64,000 nt of DNA from Gloeothece verrucosa PCC 7822 (GCF_000147335.1 NC_014502.1:186001-250000); one strand, 5' to 3'. Positions 29,660 to 38,323 are shown, numbered from the stretch's first letter. Program-made: numbers and translations. The notes: generated from the sequence alone by a model not told the origin.

Positions 29660-30307
29660 TGATGTTTCATATTGTTCCAATAACTGAGCCGGGTCATCAT
29701 AAATAGCTACAGCGCCTTCAAGTTGGGAGTCACTGAATCCTCCACAACGTAAAGCGATAATACTAACACCGGCTCTTGATGCGGCTTCGATATCATAAGG
29801 TGTGTCCCCTAACATTATAACTTGCGACTGTGGCAGATTAATTTTATCTCTTGCCGCTTGTACGATATCAGGCTCAGGTTTAGAATTATCAACATCACTC
29901 GATGTCGTCGCTTCGGGTAAGAGATCTTCAATGCCGGCTGATTTTAATAATACTGAAAGTTCCTCATTTTTGGCTGAACTGGCAACGATTAATTTAAGTC
30001 CGAGTGATAGCATTTTTAATAAGAGTTGACGTGCCCCTGGTGTAGGACTTAATTTCTTTCCGTATTGGTTAACGATCAACTGCTGGCGGAAAGAAGATAT
30101 CTCTTTGCCTACGCCCTCTGAGTCGGTTAACCCTGGCACAAGTTGAGAAATTACTTTGTCGCCACCCATCCCGATTAAAGGTCTAACCTCCTCAAAGCTT
30201 ATATCGTAAGCAAACTTTTTAAATGCTTCAACCCAAGCTTTGGCGTGTGCATCATTGCTGTCTACCAGTGTCCCATCTACATCTAAAAGCACGCCTTTAA
30301 TGCTCAT
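29579..30307 (-). CDS. HAD-superfamily hydrolase (beta-phosphoglucomutase/phosphatase-like)
   Basis: The start is set at MSIKGVLLDVDGTLVDS (30307). Motif I is DVDGT, motif II lies in LIVASSAKN, motif III Lys in DNSKPEPDI, and motif IV in VIMLGDTPYDIEAA, giving a complete active site of a small-molecule phosphatase with a helical cap. The C-terminal residues after YETS (ETVCKENIKQ and onward, about 26) are encoded by the end of the IS5-type remnant, so the original C-terminus has been replaced by IS sequence. The substrate is unknown. Confidence 0.82.
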   Translation of the reverse strand: MSIKGVLLDVDGTLVDSNDAHAKAWVEAFKKFAYDISFEEVRPLIGMGGDKVISQLVPGLTDSEGVGKEISSFRQQLIVNQYGKKLSPTPGARQLLLKMLSLGLKLIVASSAKNEELSVLLKSAGIEDLLPEATTSSDVDNSKPEPDIVQAARDKINLPQSQVIMLGDTPYDIEAASRAGVSIIALRCGGFSDSQLEGAVAIYDDPAQLLEQYETSETVCKENIKQSGAIFPELIVLTSNEP

Positions 30308-30463
30308 CAGTTTTTTCTCCCAAACCGAAATTGAAGGGTGTAGCCGCCTCAATATATTTAATCCCTAAAAAATTTATGTCCGCCTCATCCGAAGGAGCGA
30401 AATTTTTTTGACGAGCTTGCTGTTAAACTAGCAATTATTAATAGTTATATTTGATCTGGCTCT

Positions 30464-31207
30464 ATGAGTTCGTCGTTTTTTAATCAAACTTCTTCAGTCG
30501 TCTTTTCTTGGAATTTTGCCGAAGGCGCTGCGGGTTGGCAAGGAGGTTTCGCGGATTATCCAAGTGGCGAAGAAACTTTTTATGAGTTGAATTTTAGCTT
30601 GCGTCCGCTTCCAAGTCCCCTAGTAAATAATCAAGCTTTATGGATCACAGGTAACAATCATAGTGATGACCTGTTCATGTATTTCCGTAACCAAGTGAGC
30701 GGTTTAACTCCCTCTACCACCTATCAGGTTACTTTTAATGTTGAACTGGCCAGTGACGCGCCGGATGGGAGTATTGGCATAGGTGGCAGCCCGGCTAATA
30801 GTGTTTATCTTAAAGCGGGTGCAACCACCACCGAACCAATCGCTATGTTAGCTCCTTCGAGTAATTTTTTACTCCTGAATGTGGATAAGGGAAATCAAGC
30901 TCAGGGGGGTCGAGATGCTGTTGTCCTTGGAGACGTTGCCAAGCCTGATGATGGGAAGTTTGACTACGCTTTAATCGAGCGCAGTAACGTCGGAGGACTT
31001 TTCACATTTCGCACTGATAATACCGGCAGTGCGTGGTTGTACTTCGGCACAGACTCCGGTTATGAGGGAACTACCTCGGTTTATTACACGAATTTTACGG
31101 CCCAATTGGCGGTAGTACCTGAACCACTGACCTTAGCGGGTGTCTGCACGGCTGTTTCTTTGGGTGTTTGGTTTAAGCGGCTGCGCTCTCAAAAAGCCTT
31201 AAAATAA
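30464..31207 (+). CDS. PEP-CTERM domain protein
   Basis: A 247-residue protein ending with VVPEPLTLAGVCTAVSLGV, a hydrophobic stretch and a basic tail (FKRLRSQKALK), which is the PEP-CTERM export/anchoring signal. The body is a beta-rich carbohydrate-binding-like domain (SWNFAEGAAGWQGGF, TTYQVTFNVELA). No N-terminal signal peptide is visible from this start, which is odd for the class, so the true start or a signal may be missing. Confidence 0.78.
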   Translation: MSSSFFNQTSSVVFSWNFAEGAAGWQGGFADYPSGEETFYELNFSLRPLPSPLVNNQALWITGNNHSDDLFMYFRNQVSGLTPSTTYQVTFNVELASDAPDGSIGIGGSPANSVYLKAGATTTEPIAMLAPSSNFLLLNVDKGNQAQGGRDAVVLGDVAKPDDGKFDYALIERSNVGGLFTFRTDNTGSAWLYFGTDSGYEGTTSVYYTNFTAQLAVVPEPLTLAGVCTAVSLGVWFKRLRSQKALK

Positions 31208-31270
31208 TGTAAATGAGCAAAAATTAGACGAGACACTCATTAAATAGATTTTACGCGGATGATACCAATA

Positions 31271-31432
31271 TTATAAATGTTGAGCTAACACCGTCGTGGG
31301 GGACGACGATAAAGAAGTTTTGATCGAGGGTTGTTGGGGATTCATGAATGCCCCCAATAGACTGAACAGAAACATAAATCCAATTAAAGAAAGGCTCGAT
31401 TGAACGAATAATGTTAGTGCGGGAGCTTTCAT
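31271..31432 (-). CDS. Small single-span membrane or secreted protein
   Basis: A 53-residue ORF with GGAG about 9 bp upstream of its ATG (31432). It starts MKAPALTLFVQ and has a hydrophobic segment (SLSLIGFMFLFSLLGAFM) followed by a polar Ser/Thr-rich tail ending TVLAQHL. No family is recognised. It faces the PEP-CTERM gene convergently. Confidence 0.45.
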   Translation of the reverse strand: MKAPALTLFVQSSLSLIGFMFLFSLLGAFMNPQQPSIKTSLSSSPTTVLAQHL

Positions 31433-31861
31433 GATTATTTTCTCCGTGTCGGTCTTGGATCTATTTTTAGGGTAGCGAGAATAATTACTGAGAAAATCGT
31501 GCTTTCTACTGAATTGATCTACAATTGTTGACTCATTAATTCCGTAAATTTACCCAAAGAAAGCCAGTTAGATGATTGTTTTCTATAAATGCTCCGTCAA
31601 GATTTTAAGTCAGCAACACGCGCCAATACGCGCCCCCGTCTTTAATAATACATTTGAACTTGCTGCCTGACCAACCTCAGCATTAAGCCTTTGGAGAGAT
31701 TTAAAATCGATTAATCGGTATTATATGGGAATTAATAAAGCAAACTACTTATATTTTGAACGAATTATACAGAAACCGAACCAAGGGGGCTTCTCCCCTT
31801 GGCTCAAACTTTTAAAAGAATATATTGATAATCACCAACTCAACACACCCTAATTTCTCAC
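31433..31861. other. Gene-free stretch with one hairpin
   Basis: I see no credible ORF here. The region holds the hairpin at 31781-31802 and a GC-rich CGCGCCAATACGCGC element near 31617. Confidence 0.5.
31781..31802. terminator. Hairpin, possible terminator
   Basis: CCAAGGGG (31781-31788) pairs with CCCCTTGG (31795-31802) around a 6-base loop. There is no long T-run; a few T residues follow on the plus strand. It could end transcripts approaching from either side. Confidence 0.4.
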
Positions 31862-32155
31862 TCAAAGCGAGAATCGCTCAGTATTCGGGATTGTTTCTCT
31901 CTTCTTCATCATTTCCGTATCTTCCTTGGCCAAACTTTCTCTCGTTATTGGGTTCTGGGCTAATTTGGCCTTTAGTTGTGAAATCCTCTGTCTGTAAGCC
32001 TCTTCACGAGCCATAAGGTGGATGATGGTCGCTTCTAGTTCCTCACGTTCAAGACCAATCAGAACTCGGGTTGCCGATTCAAGTCCAAGTTGCTTTTCTA
32101 GTGGGAGAGATTCTATTATTTTTTGGGTTCTTTCTTTTAAATCTTGATTTTTCAT
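31862..32155 (-). CDS. Small helical hypothetical protein
   Basis: A 97-residue, strongly helical and charged protein (EREELEATIIHLMAREEAYR, then RISQLKAKLAQNP). It probably forms a coiled coil. No family is recognised. Confidence 0.5.
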   Translation of the reverse strand: MKNQDLKERTQKIIESLPLEKQLGLESATRVLIGLEREELEATIIHLMAREEAYRQRISQLKAKLAQNPITRESLAKEDTEMMKKRETIPNTERFSL

Positions 32156-32587
32156 GGTTGTTTATTTTGACGGACTTTTGGGTAGCCAATAGGCTTTAAG
32201 AGTCAACGTGAGACTCAAAGCCGTTTACCGTAAATTTTTTTGAGTAGAACTTTTCTTAACAATTTGTTACGTTTTCTCAAGTTTACCAGTAAAACTAAAG
32301 TTCATAAGGTTTATTGGCAACAAATCCCAAAAAAGTTCTATTGGTAGTAGCACCCCAATGGGGAAGGGTGTACGTACTTGTCAAATATTCCCGGCTCTCC
32401 TGAAAAGTTTGGGTTAAAATCTCAAAATTCTCTACCTGCAAGATATGAGGTCACTCAACACTTCCTTGGCGGCTTGGGGGGAGGGGTAAGGAAAGGGTTG
32501 TTAATGTCAACAATATCAATAATTATTAGATAACGACCTATTCACTACTCATAATCAAAAATCCTATTAAATAAAAAAAGAGAATAA
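32156..32587. other. Gene-free stretch with a bulged hairpin
   Basis: About 430 bp with no convincing ORF. GGCTTT-AA-GAGTC at 32192-32204 pairs with GACTCAAAGCC at 32212-32222 as a bulged hairpin. Nothing else stands out. Confidence 0.5.
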
Positions 32588-32869
32588 TTAGTAAACCTCA
32601 TCATGAGTTCCAATATCAACAAGCAAGATTAAAACTTCTTCAGATTCAGGATCTTGAGATAACTTAAAAATAATCCGACAATCATAACTGACAGAACATG
32701 ACCAATACCCATCTAACTCCCCTGTTAACTTATGAGATTTTAAAGAAGACGTAAAGGGATCTACTTCTAGTAAATCTAGTATGCTTAAGATTTTTGTTTG
32801 TAGTTGAGGATTTTTTTTAATTAATCGTTTAAAAGCTCTTTTAAACTTATTATCAATTACTAATTTCAT
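32588..32869 (-). CDS. RelE/YafQ-type mRNA interferase toxin
   Basis: A 93-residue protein with the RelE-superfamily layout: KFKRAFKRLIKKNPQLQTKI, LKSHKLTGELDGYWSCSV, DCRIIFKL, and a terminal VDIGTHDEVY, the usual YafQ/RelE C-terminal G-T/S-H-(D/E)-(E/V)-Y signature. Its ATG overlaps the antitoxin stop by 4 bp. It would cleave ribosome-associated mRNA and probably helps stabilise the plasmid. Confidence 0.85.
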   Translation of the reverse strand: MKLVIDNKFKRAFKRLIKKNPQLQTKILSILDLLEVDPFTSSLKSHKLTGELDGYWSCSVSYDCRIIFKLSQDPESEEVLILLVDIGTHDEVY

Positions 32870-33090
32870 TCTTCTTCATCCTCTAACAAATAAGCTTTTA
32901 TCTCTTGAGCAGTCCCTTTTTTAGCTGTCCCATTTTGCAGAGAATTTAAAAGTTCTTCCCCATTTTTAGCGATTTCAGCCCGGCGTTTCTCAATCCTTCT
33001 TTTGTAGATTAAATCAAACAAATAATCTTGGTCTTCAATAGAAAGATTTTCAATTGATTCGATAATATCTTGAAAAAGTGAGCTAATCAT
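32866..33090 (-). CDS. Antitoxin of RelE-type pair
   Basis: A 74-residue protein from ATG 33090, with AGGAG 9 bp upstream. It is helical and acidic (LFQDIIESIENLSIEDQDYL, RRIEKRRAEIAKNGEELL, ending LLEDEEE), a typical cyanobacterial antitoxin partner lying directly before and overlapping the toxin gene. Confidence 0.78.
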   Translation of the reverse strand: MISSLFQDIIESIENLSIEDQDYLFDLIYKRRIEKRRAEIAKNGEELLNSLQNGTAKKGTAQEIKAYLLEDEEE

Positions 33091-33135
33091 TATTAAAACT
33101 CCTGTTAAATAATAAAACAAATATTCTAGCCTTAA

Positions 33136-33558
33136 TTATTCATAACTGAGCAGAAAATCTACGTAATCCGACGATAAATCTTTGAGATCGAACTTCAAAT
33201 CGCTATCAACGTCCCAGAATTCTTCGTCACTAAATTCTTGATATTCATCAAGTAAAAAATCCGCTTTAATTTCATTTAACGGGTTGCCTCCTCCTTTAGC
33301 AACAGCAATTGGTACGGATGCCGGTGGTGCAACCAAGTTAGCTGCTGTTTCAACTTCTAGTTTGGCAATAAAATCTGGAGGGAGTTTGATTTGAGAGAGG
33401 TCTAGCTCATCTGTATCTATTTCTGGAGTGCTATCGCTACCTGTTGGGGGTTCAAGCTCTGTACTAAAACCAGTAAGAGATGATGTGTCGGTTGGGGCGG
33501 GTGTGGAGTTAGTGGCATTCGACTGTTTGCGGATTATTCTTATGGGAGTGTTGGTCAT
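33136..33558 (-). CDS. Acidic low-complexity hypothetical protein
   Basis: A 140-residue protein. The first 80 residues are rich in T, S, P and D and look disordered, and a Val/Ala-rich stretch follows. The C-terminal 40 residues are strongly acidic (EFSDEEFWDVDSD, LKDLSSDYVDFLLSYE). No family is known. It is located 45 bp upstream of the antitoxin. Confidence 0.55.
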   Translation of the reverse strand: MTNTPIRIIRKQSNATNSTPAPTDTSSLTGFSTELEPPTGSDSTPEIDTDELDLSQIKLPPDFIAKLEVETAANLVAPPASVPIAVAKGGGNPLNEIKADFLLDEYQEFSDEEFWDVDSDLKFDLKDLSSDYVDFLLSYE

Positions 33559-33641
33559 TAAAAAGCTTTTTCAAAAAATGGAGTTGCTTATTTATTGTAA
33601 ATGCTTTAGAACAAGAATGGTGTCATTTTTAACTGGGATAA

Positions 33642-33663
33642 GGGGAGTAGTTACTACTTCCCC
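33642..33663. terminator. Hairpin, possible terminator of leftward transcript
   Basis: GGGGAGTAG pairs with CTACTTCCCC with one bulge around a 3-base loop. It is downstream of the 33752-33961 gene on the minus strand. Confidence 0.35.
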
Positions 33664-33751
33664 CATACATTTTAATATTGAGCGGGCAGCAGTTACAACG
33701 CCTGAGAGTTTCTAGAAAATGAAAATCGGCTGAACCCATAAATAAATCTTG

Positions 33752-33961
33752 TTAAGTCTTTAAGTCTGCCTCAACCTCTTTTAGGAGTTTTAACAAAGTT
33801 TGTTTGGCTTCTTGACCACACTCTTCATCAGTTAAATGTGGCATCTCAGTTTTAATCTTAAGAGCCAGCATCCCCACCAGCTTTTGGTTAAAAGAAAGTA
33901 ACTGTTTTTGTCCGGCTGCCTCAATCAATAGCTGTTTAAAAATTGCATCTGTTGTAGTCAT
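33752..33961 (-). CDS. Small hypothetical protein
   Basis: The start MTTTDAIFKQLLIEAAGQ at 33961 has GGAG about 11 bp upstream. The 69-residue protein is mostly helical and of unknown function. It lies downstream of the tandem-HTH gene by about 55 bp and is probably co-transcribed. Confidence 0.55.
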   Translation of the reverse strand: MTTTDAIFKQLLIEAAGQKQLLSFNQKLVGMLALKIKTEMPHLTDEECGQEAKQTLLKLLKEVEADLKT

Positions 33962-34016
33962 GGCTTCATTCTCCGTGTTAAAAAAGAAACAAAAAAGTAA
34001 CAAATTTGCAAGGCTT

Positions 34017-34481
34017 TTATTTTTCTAAAATTCTCAAAGAACGTCGCTTATTATCAAGCCAGTCAATGTAACCTTTTTCTCTCAATCGCTTTAAACTACC
34101 TTCGATTGTGCTGGTGGATTTTAACCCTAGCCCTTCCATCATTTCTTTAATCGTTGGTGATTGTTGATGTTGACTTATGTAATTCCTAATAAAAAAGTAT
34201 AGCTGATAATCTTTCTCATCAACATTTGTCCAAAAATTGTTAGGAATGGGAGGGCATTTCTTTTGAGGTTGCCCAACAATGATAATATTTCTTTTCCCAC
34301 CTTGTTCCCAGTCAATATAGCCTTTTTGCTTCAGAACCCTCAAATGTTCTTTGATGGTAGAGACGTGCTTTTGAAATTTTTGTGCTATCTCCTGGCGACT
34401 GGGAGAATGCTGATATTTATCGATATATTCAATCAAAAATTGATAAACTTCGTTCTGCTGTGGATATAATTTCTTTTTCAT
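34017..34481 (-). CDS. Tandem LexA-type winged-helix protein without peptidase domain
   Basis: 154 residues made of two copies of the LexA DNA-binding winged helix. Copy 1, residues 5-62: VYQFLIEYIDKYQHSPSRQE, then STIKEHLRVLKQKGYIDW. Copy 2, residues 90-150: FFIRNYISQHQQSPTIKEMM, then STIEGSLKRLREKGYIDWL. Both keep the helix pattern (SPSRQEIA / SPTIKEMM) and the wing. The LexA Ser-Lys self-cleavage domain is absent, so it cannot be a normal SOS-cleaved repressor. It may bind LexA-like sites or act as a covalent dimer. Confidence 0.78.
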   Translation of the reverse strand: MKKKLYPQQNEVYQFLIEYIDKYQHSPSRQEIAQKFQKHVSTIKEHLRVLKQKGYIDWEQGGKRNIIIVGQPQKKCPPIPNNFWTNVDEKDYQLYFFIRNYISQHQQSPTIKEMMEGLGLKSTSTIEGSLKRLREKGYIDWLDNKRRSLRILEK

Positions 34482-34553
34482 AAATTTTGCTTAATTTTAT
34501 AATTAAATTGAAATTTGAGGATCATCATTTCTAGGTTTATAATAAATAGAATA

Positions 34554-35294
34554 ATGATTACAAACTCAACAGTTACATCAAAAAGCTTTAAAAAAGTAGA
34601 GAGCTTAAAAATGACTTCAAAAAATTACCATGTCCGTTATAATCCGTTAAGCGACGAAATTAACTGGAGCAAATATTATTTGAACCTTCGTGATGATTAT
34701 ACAGTCATAGAAATCATTTTATTTGAGGGAATTAAAGCTAACGCCGAGCAAGTTAGAGATTTAAATTTCATCAATGTCTTCTTGATAAAATTTAAAGAAT
34801 TTGTCGAAAAATATTGGATAGAGTTTGAGTTTTTTAACAAAAGAAATATGGCGAGGTTTAGCCATGAAATTCTTGAATATTTGGAAAAGCTTAAAAAAAG
34901 TAATGTTGATCCCTCATCTAAATTAATTTTTCGCCTTCTTTGGCAACTTAGTAAAAGAGTCGTCGGAAATTCTTCCAGATTCGAGATTTTTTTCAATTCC
35001 CATCGCCTTAAAACTATAAAAAATACCTGGAAAATAGCTTTTTCAAACAATAGCTCAAGAACAACTAAATTAGAGTTATCCATTATCAAGAATTTAATTG
35101 ATTTGGCTAATACAGTAGTTATTTTGGCTGATTTAGAGAAATTAGACCTAGAACCTAAATTTTACGAAACGGCCACACACGAAGAATGGTCAAGAGCTTT
35201 GCGGGAATGGGCTGCCGGTCAAGTTCACCCAGGGCCGCCTCTTAGTCATGAAGCGATTAAACGAGAAAATATTTATGACGATGAATATTGGTAA
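34554..35294 (+). CDS. Hypothetical protein
   Basis: The start is uncertain: ATG 34554 (MITNSTVTSK) or ATG 34611 (MTSKNYHVRY). The roughly 230-residue protein is helical (FVEKYWIEFEFFNKRNMARF, LLWQLSKRVVGNSSRFEIFF) and ends in a polar GQVHPGPPLSHEA segment. No family is recognised. It is divergent from the tandem-LexA protein, so that protein might regulate it. Confidence 0.55.
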   Translation: MITNSTVTSKSFKKVESLKMTSKNYHVRYNPLSDEINWSKYYLNLRDDYTVIEIILFEGIKANAEQVRDLNFINVFLIKFKEFVEKYWIEFEFFNKRNMARFSHEILEYLEKLKKSNVDPSSKLIFRLLWQLSKRVVGNSSRFEIFFNSHRLKTIKNTWKIAFSNNSSRTTKLELSIIKNLIDLANTVVILADLEKLDLEPKFYETATHEEWSRALREWAAGQVHPGPPLSHEAIKRENIYDDEYW

Positions 35295-35331
35295 AACTTA
35301 AACAAATTTAGCTGCTTTGAAGGAGATAACG

Positions 35332-35454
35332 ATGATAATTTTAGATAAAGTGAAGACTGTCTCAAAGTGGCTAATTTTGTTGGCTGTAGTGCTACATTTA
35401 TCGGCCAATCTGTCGATAATGCACCTCTATTTAGTGCATCTTGCGAAGTTTTAG
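35332..35454 (+). CDS. Small membrane peptide with strong ribosome-binding site
   Basis: A 40-residue ORF preceded by AAGGAGATAACG directly before the ATG. It has one hydrophobic span (WLILLAVVLHLSANLSI). It follows the 34554-35294 gene by 37 bp. It is short, so coding status is open, but the ribosome-binding site is one of the best in the window. Confidence 0.45.
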   Translation: MIILDKVKTVSKWLILLAVVLHLSANLSIMHLYLVHLAKF

Positions 35455-35843
35455 CTTTATAAAAGGGTGTTAAGCTGCTACTAGAATCAGTGGTTACTTT
35501 GATATTATAGCGAACGCGCAGCGACACTTCGTGTTCGCATAAGATTAATAAATAAATCAAAGGTAAAGTCCAGCTAATACCCCATAAATGAACGTGGAAA
35601 ATATTTGCGGAATTTATAAGGGGTATTGCCTCGTTAATTACATTAATGAATTGGTTTAAACGCGATCGCTTGTAGGTAAAATCGGAATCTGGTAACGTTA
35701 ATTGATTAATGTTTCCTTGGCTTTCTAGATAATGAAATAGGAAAGCAGCCTCAAATTTTGGGGTAATAGGTAAATGACATCTGTTTTAAACTAACTACAC
35801 TTTCTTTATGCGAACGGCACTCACTACGCTATTATTTGGCTAA
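35455..35843. other. Gene-poor stretch with REP copy and HIP1 octamer
   Basis: It contains the palindrome at 35510-35538 and a GCGATCGC octamer near 35662. One minus-strand open frame without a start codon crosses it and is not accepted as a gene. Confidence 0.5.
35510..35538. repeat. REP-like dispersed palindrome, copy 3
   Basis: GCGAACGCGCAGCGACAC followed by TTCGTGTTCGC. It is the clearest copy of the 29-bp dispersed repeat also seen at 203-232 and 18098-18126. Confidence 0.65.
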
Positions 35844-36189
35844 CTAATAGAAATAGGGAATAATTGATTATCCAAAGGAGTCTTACCTTTCCTGTTACCT
35901 CTTCTGTGAGCATTTTTGTAGCAGACTGGACAGAGATATCGACGATTGTGATTGCGCTTTAAATAATATTCAATAGACCTATCCCCGTCCCAAAGTCGTA
36001 CTAAATTAAACGGTATTTTTTTAAAGCGAATGCAGCCGTAATCTTAGCTCCTTTCCCTAATTGATGGTCGGTTAATCGAGTTTCTAGGTCTGTCGTGAAT
36101 CCTAGATAATGTTGTGCTTGTCCTTTGGGATTTGATAAATTACCAATGGGAGATTTATAATGCAGTAGATAGACCTTATTGTTCATCAT
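35844..36189 (-). pseudogene. GIY-YIG nuclease gene split by a -1 frameshift at an A7 run
   Basis: The first frame (ATG 36189) encodes the GIY-YIG start (KVYLLHYKSPIG, HYLGFTTDLETRL, GKGAKITAAFALKK) and stops at 36001. A -1 shift at the seven-A run near 36016 continues with IPFNLVRLWDGDRSIEYYL, then NRRYLCPVCYKNAHRRGN, to a stop at 35844-35846, which is the expected C-terminus of this small cyanobacterial GIY-YIG family. The slip site A-AAA-AAA could allow programmed or transcriptional slippage, or the gene may just be broken. Its start overlaps the end of the ArdC-like gene. Confidence 0.75.
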
Positions 36190-37069
36190 AAACTGTATCT
36201 CCTACTAGATAATTAAAAGCTTGATTAGCTTTCTGTGCTGCCTTGAGAAATGCCGTTTTGTCGCCTCTTAAAACAGAAAGCCAGGAATCTAAATAAGAAG
36301 CATGGGCTTCCAGGCTATAATTAATAGCAAAATGATTGCATAAAAAAGCACTACCTAAGTCAGCGATTAACTCTTCAAAAGCATAGTCTGATGAACCTTT
36401 GTTATTATTAAGATGTCGATCGCATCTAGAGTGATGACCCGTACTGTGGACTATTTCATGTAAATAGGTCGAATAAAATCCCTCTGTCGATAAAAAGTCA
36501 GAACAATTAGGTAATCTGATAGTATCTAGGGTGGGAACATAACAAGCTACAGGTCCCCCGAATACTGTTTCTATTTCAAGGGTGCTGATGAAACTCTCAA
36601 CTTGTGGAATGGGATTAAAGTCGTTAGCTTTAACTGGAGTTAACAGTTTAAGGTATTCAGTTATCTTGCGATCGCTTTTGGTATCATCAAGACAAGCGAC
36701 ATTGAAAACTGAAAACCATCGACAACTATTTCTGTATTCTTTTTTTGTCTCTCTCGTGTCGGGATCTTCTACTTCTTTGGCATAAGTGCCACCCCATTTA
36801 ATCTAAGTTGCCTTACTACCTTTTTTAATTAGCCAGTTGAGTTCTTTAGCTTGTTGAAAAGTAATAAAAAATGGATATTCCCAGTTGTTGATGACTAAAT
36901 CGATTTGGCATAAAATAGGATTAATCCCGCGATAGATATGCTTAGTCAAAAAGTTCTGAAACGGACTGCTATACCAAGGCTGTGACCAGGGGGTGACTCC
37001 CTTTTCAATTAAAGTAATGAGCTTATCGGTTATTAATTGGTTTTTATCTGTAGCCGTTGCTGTAACCAT
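36176..37069 (-). pseudogene. ArdC-like antirestriction protein, interrupted by an in-frame TAG
   Basis: From ATG 37069 (GGAGG 5 bp upstream) the ArdC N-terminal ssDNA-binding domain reads ITDKLITLIEKGVTPWSQPW, then FFITFQQAKELNWLIKKGSK, followed by TAG at 36803-36805. The same frame continues (IKWGGTYAKEVED) into the zincin domain, with HEIVHSTGHHSR as HExxH metal site and FEELIADLGSAFLC, ending at TAA 36176-36178. One base change thus separates two good halves. ArdC proteins protect incoming plasmids from restriction. Without readthrough this copy is dead. Confidence 0.85.
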
Positions 37070-37143
37070 GTTACCTCCATCAAATAACAAAATTTATCCT
37101 CGAAGGTGAGGATTAATAAATTAAGCCTGATTCAAAAGTTAAA

Positions 37144-38187
37144 TTACTTTTGAATCACTAAAATTCTTGTACTTACTCCAGTTGACCTGCTACTATTAAG
37201 AAAACTTCCCTTTGGCAAAGCCTCATTGAAAACACATTTATCATCAAGCCACTCTCTGAACTCTTGATATATTTTGTTTTTACGAAATGTTATTGATTCT
37301 GGTACAATGCTTATTAGTCGTCCGTCATCTTTTAAACAGGAATAGGCGTGATAAATATGTTTTATTTCTTCCCCTGAGAAAGGCGGATTCATCAAAATAC
37401 GGTTAAATTTTTCTTTAACCGTAAAGCAATCAGCCGCAATTACATTGAACCCTTTTAATGTTAGTATTTGTCTAAGGGTTGGGTTAATTTCGGATACAGT
37501 TAAATCGACATCAACAGATTCTTTTATTGTTTCAACAATTTGTCCATTACCAGCCCCAGGTTCCCATACTTTCATTTGGGGTTCAAGACAAGCTAACTGT
37601 ACCATTTGCTTACAAATATTATCAGGAGTCGGGAAATAACCAGGAATATCATACCCTATTAGGCTATGTTCAAGTTGCCTGATTTGTACGGCTATAGGGT
37701 CTTCTTTAACCGATGGCGATAATTCCTTTAATGCTGCAATCGCACTATTTAATTGATTGATATTGGTAATATTGGCTTGTATCAATCGTCGGCGATAATC
37801 TATGTACCAATCATCCGAGAAAACATTCTCAAGATTTTTTTGATTCCATTTTTCATTCCCGAATGACCATAAAACCTCTACTTGAGCGATGGTGCTAATA
37901 TTACTTAAAATGTTGGGTAATATGCCTTCTTCTAAATCATCAGCAATAGCATATAGATAACCTTGGATACCCTGAAGTTTTAACCCATCCTGTCTCATTG
38001 ATGCTACTATATTAGCCCTGCGTCGGGTTACTCGTTGAGATGCGATTGCAGGGTTTAATTTGTCATCAATTTTACGCTGTAGATTATCAGCTAATTTCCT
38101 TAATTTATTGATTTTTGGGACATTGACAGTGCTTGAGGGTTTATAATTGGAATCGGGAATTAAATCAAAGAGCGATAGTTGATACAT
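37144..38187 (-). CDS. Class I SAM-dependent DNA methyltransferase-like protein
   Basis: A 347-residue protein. The N-terminal 170 residues are helical. The methyltransferase core has motif I VWEPGAGNGQIVE near 208, an acidic strand end VSEINP, and motif IV NPPF near 267, matching N6-adenine methyltransferases of the plasmid/phage type. C-terminal strands end STGVSTRILVIQK. It is located just upstream of the ArdC-like gene, so it probably belongs to the plasmid's restriction-avoidance set. Confidence 0.8.
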   Translation of the reverse strand: MYQLSLFDLIPDSNYKPSSTVNVPKINKLRKLADNLQRKIDDKLNPAIASQRVTRRRANIVASMRQDGLKLQGIQGYLYAIADDLEEGILPNILSNISTIAQVEVLWSFGNEKWNQKNLENVFSDDWYIDYRRRLIQANITNINQLNSAIAALKELSPSVKEDPIAVQIRQLEHSLIGYDIPGYFPTPDNICKQMVQLACLEPQMKVWEPGAGNGQIVETIKESVDVDLTVSEINPTLRQILTLKGFNVIAADCFTVKEKFNRILMNPPFSGEEIKHIYHAYSCLKDDGRLISIVPESITFRKNKIYQEFREWLDDKCVFNEALPKGSFLNSSRSTGVSTRILVIQK

Positions 38188-38323
38188 AATTGATTCTGTT
38201 ATTCTAGATAGAAGGCAAAAATCATTTGAGCTATATTAGATAACTCAAATGTTCGGAGATTATGAGATTAATCAAGAAATCCTTAAATTCTGACCCCAAA
38301 AATTTGGAGTGTTATATAAAAAT

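Noticed and set aside
35273..35785. Minus-strand frame open for 171 codons
   Set aside because: It has no start codon in its first half, runs through a dispersed palindrome (CEHEVSLRVRY is the translation of that repeat), and overlaps the better supported small plus-strand ORF. It may be a relic but cannot be called a gene.
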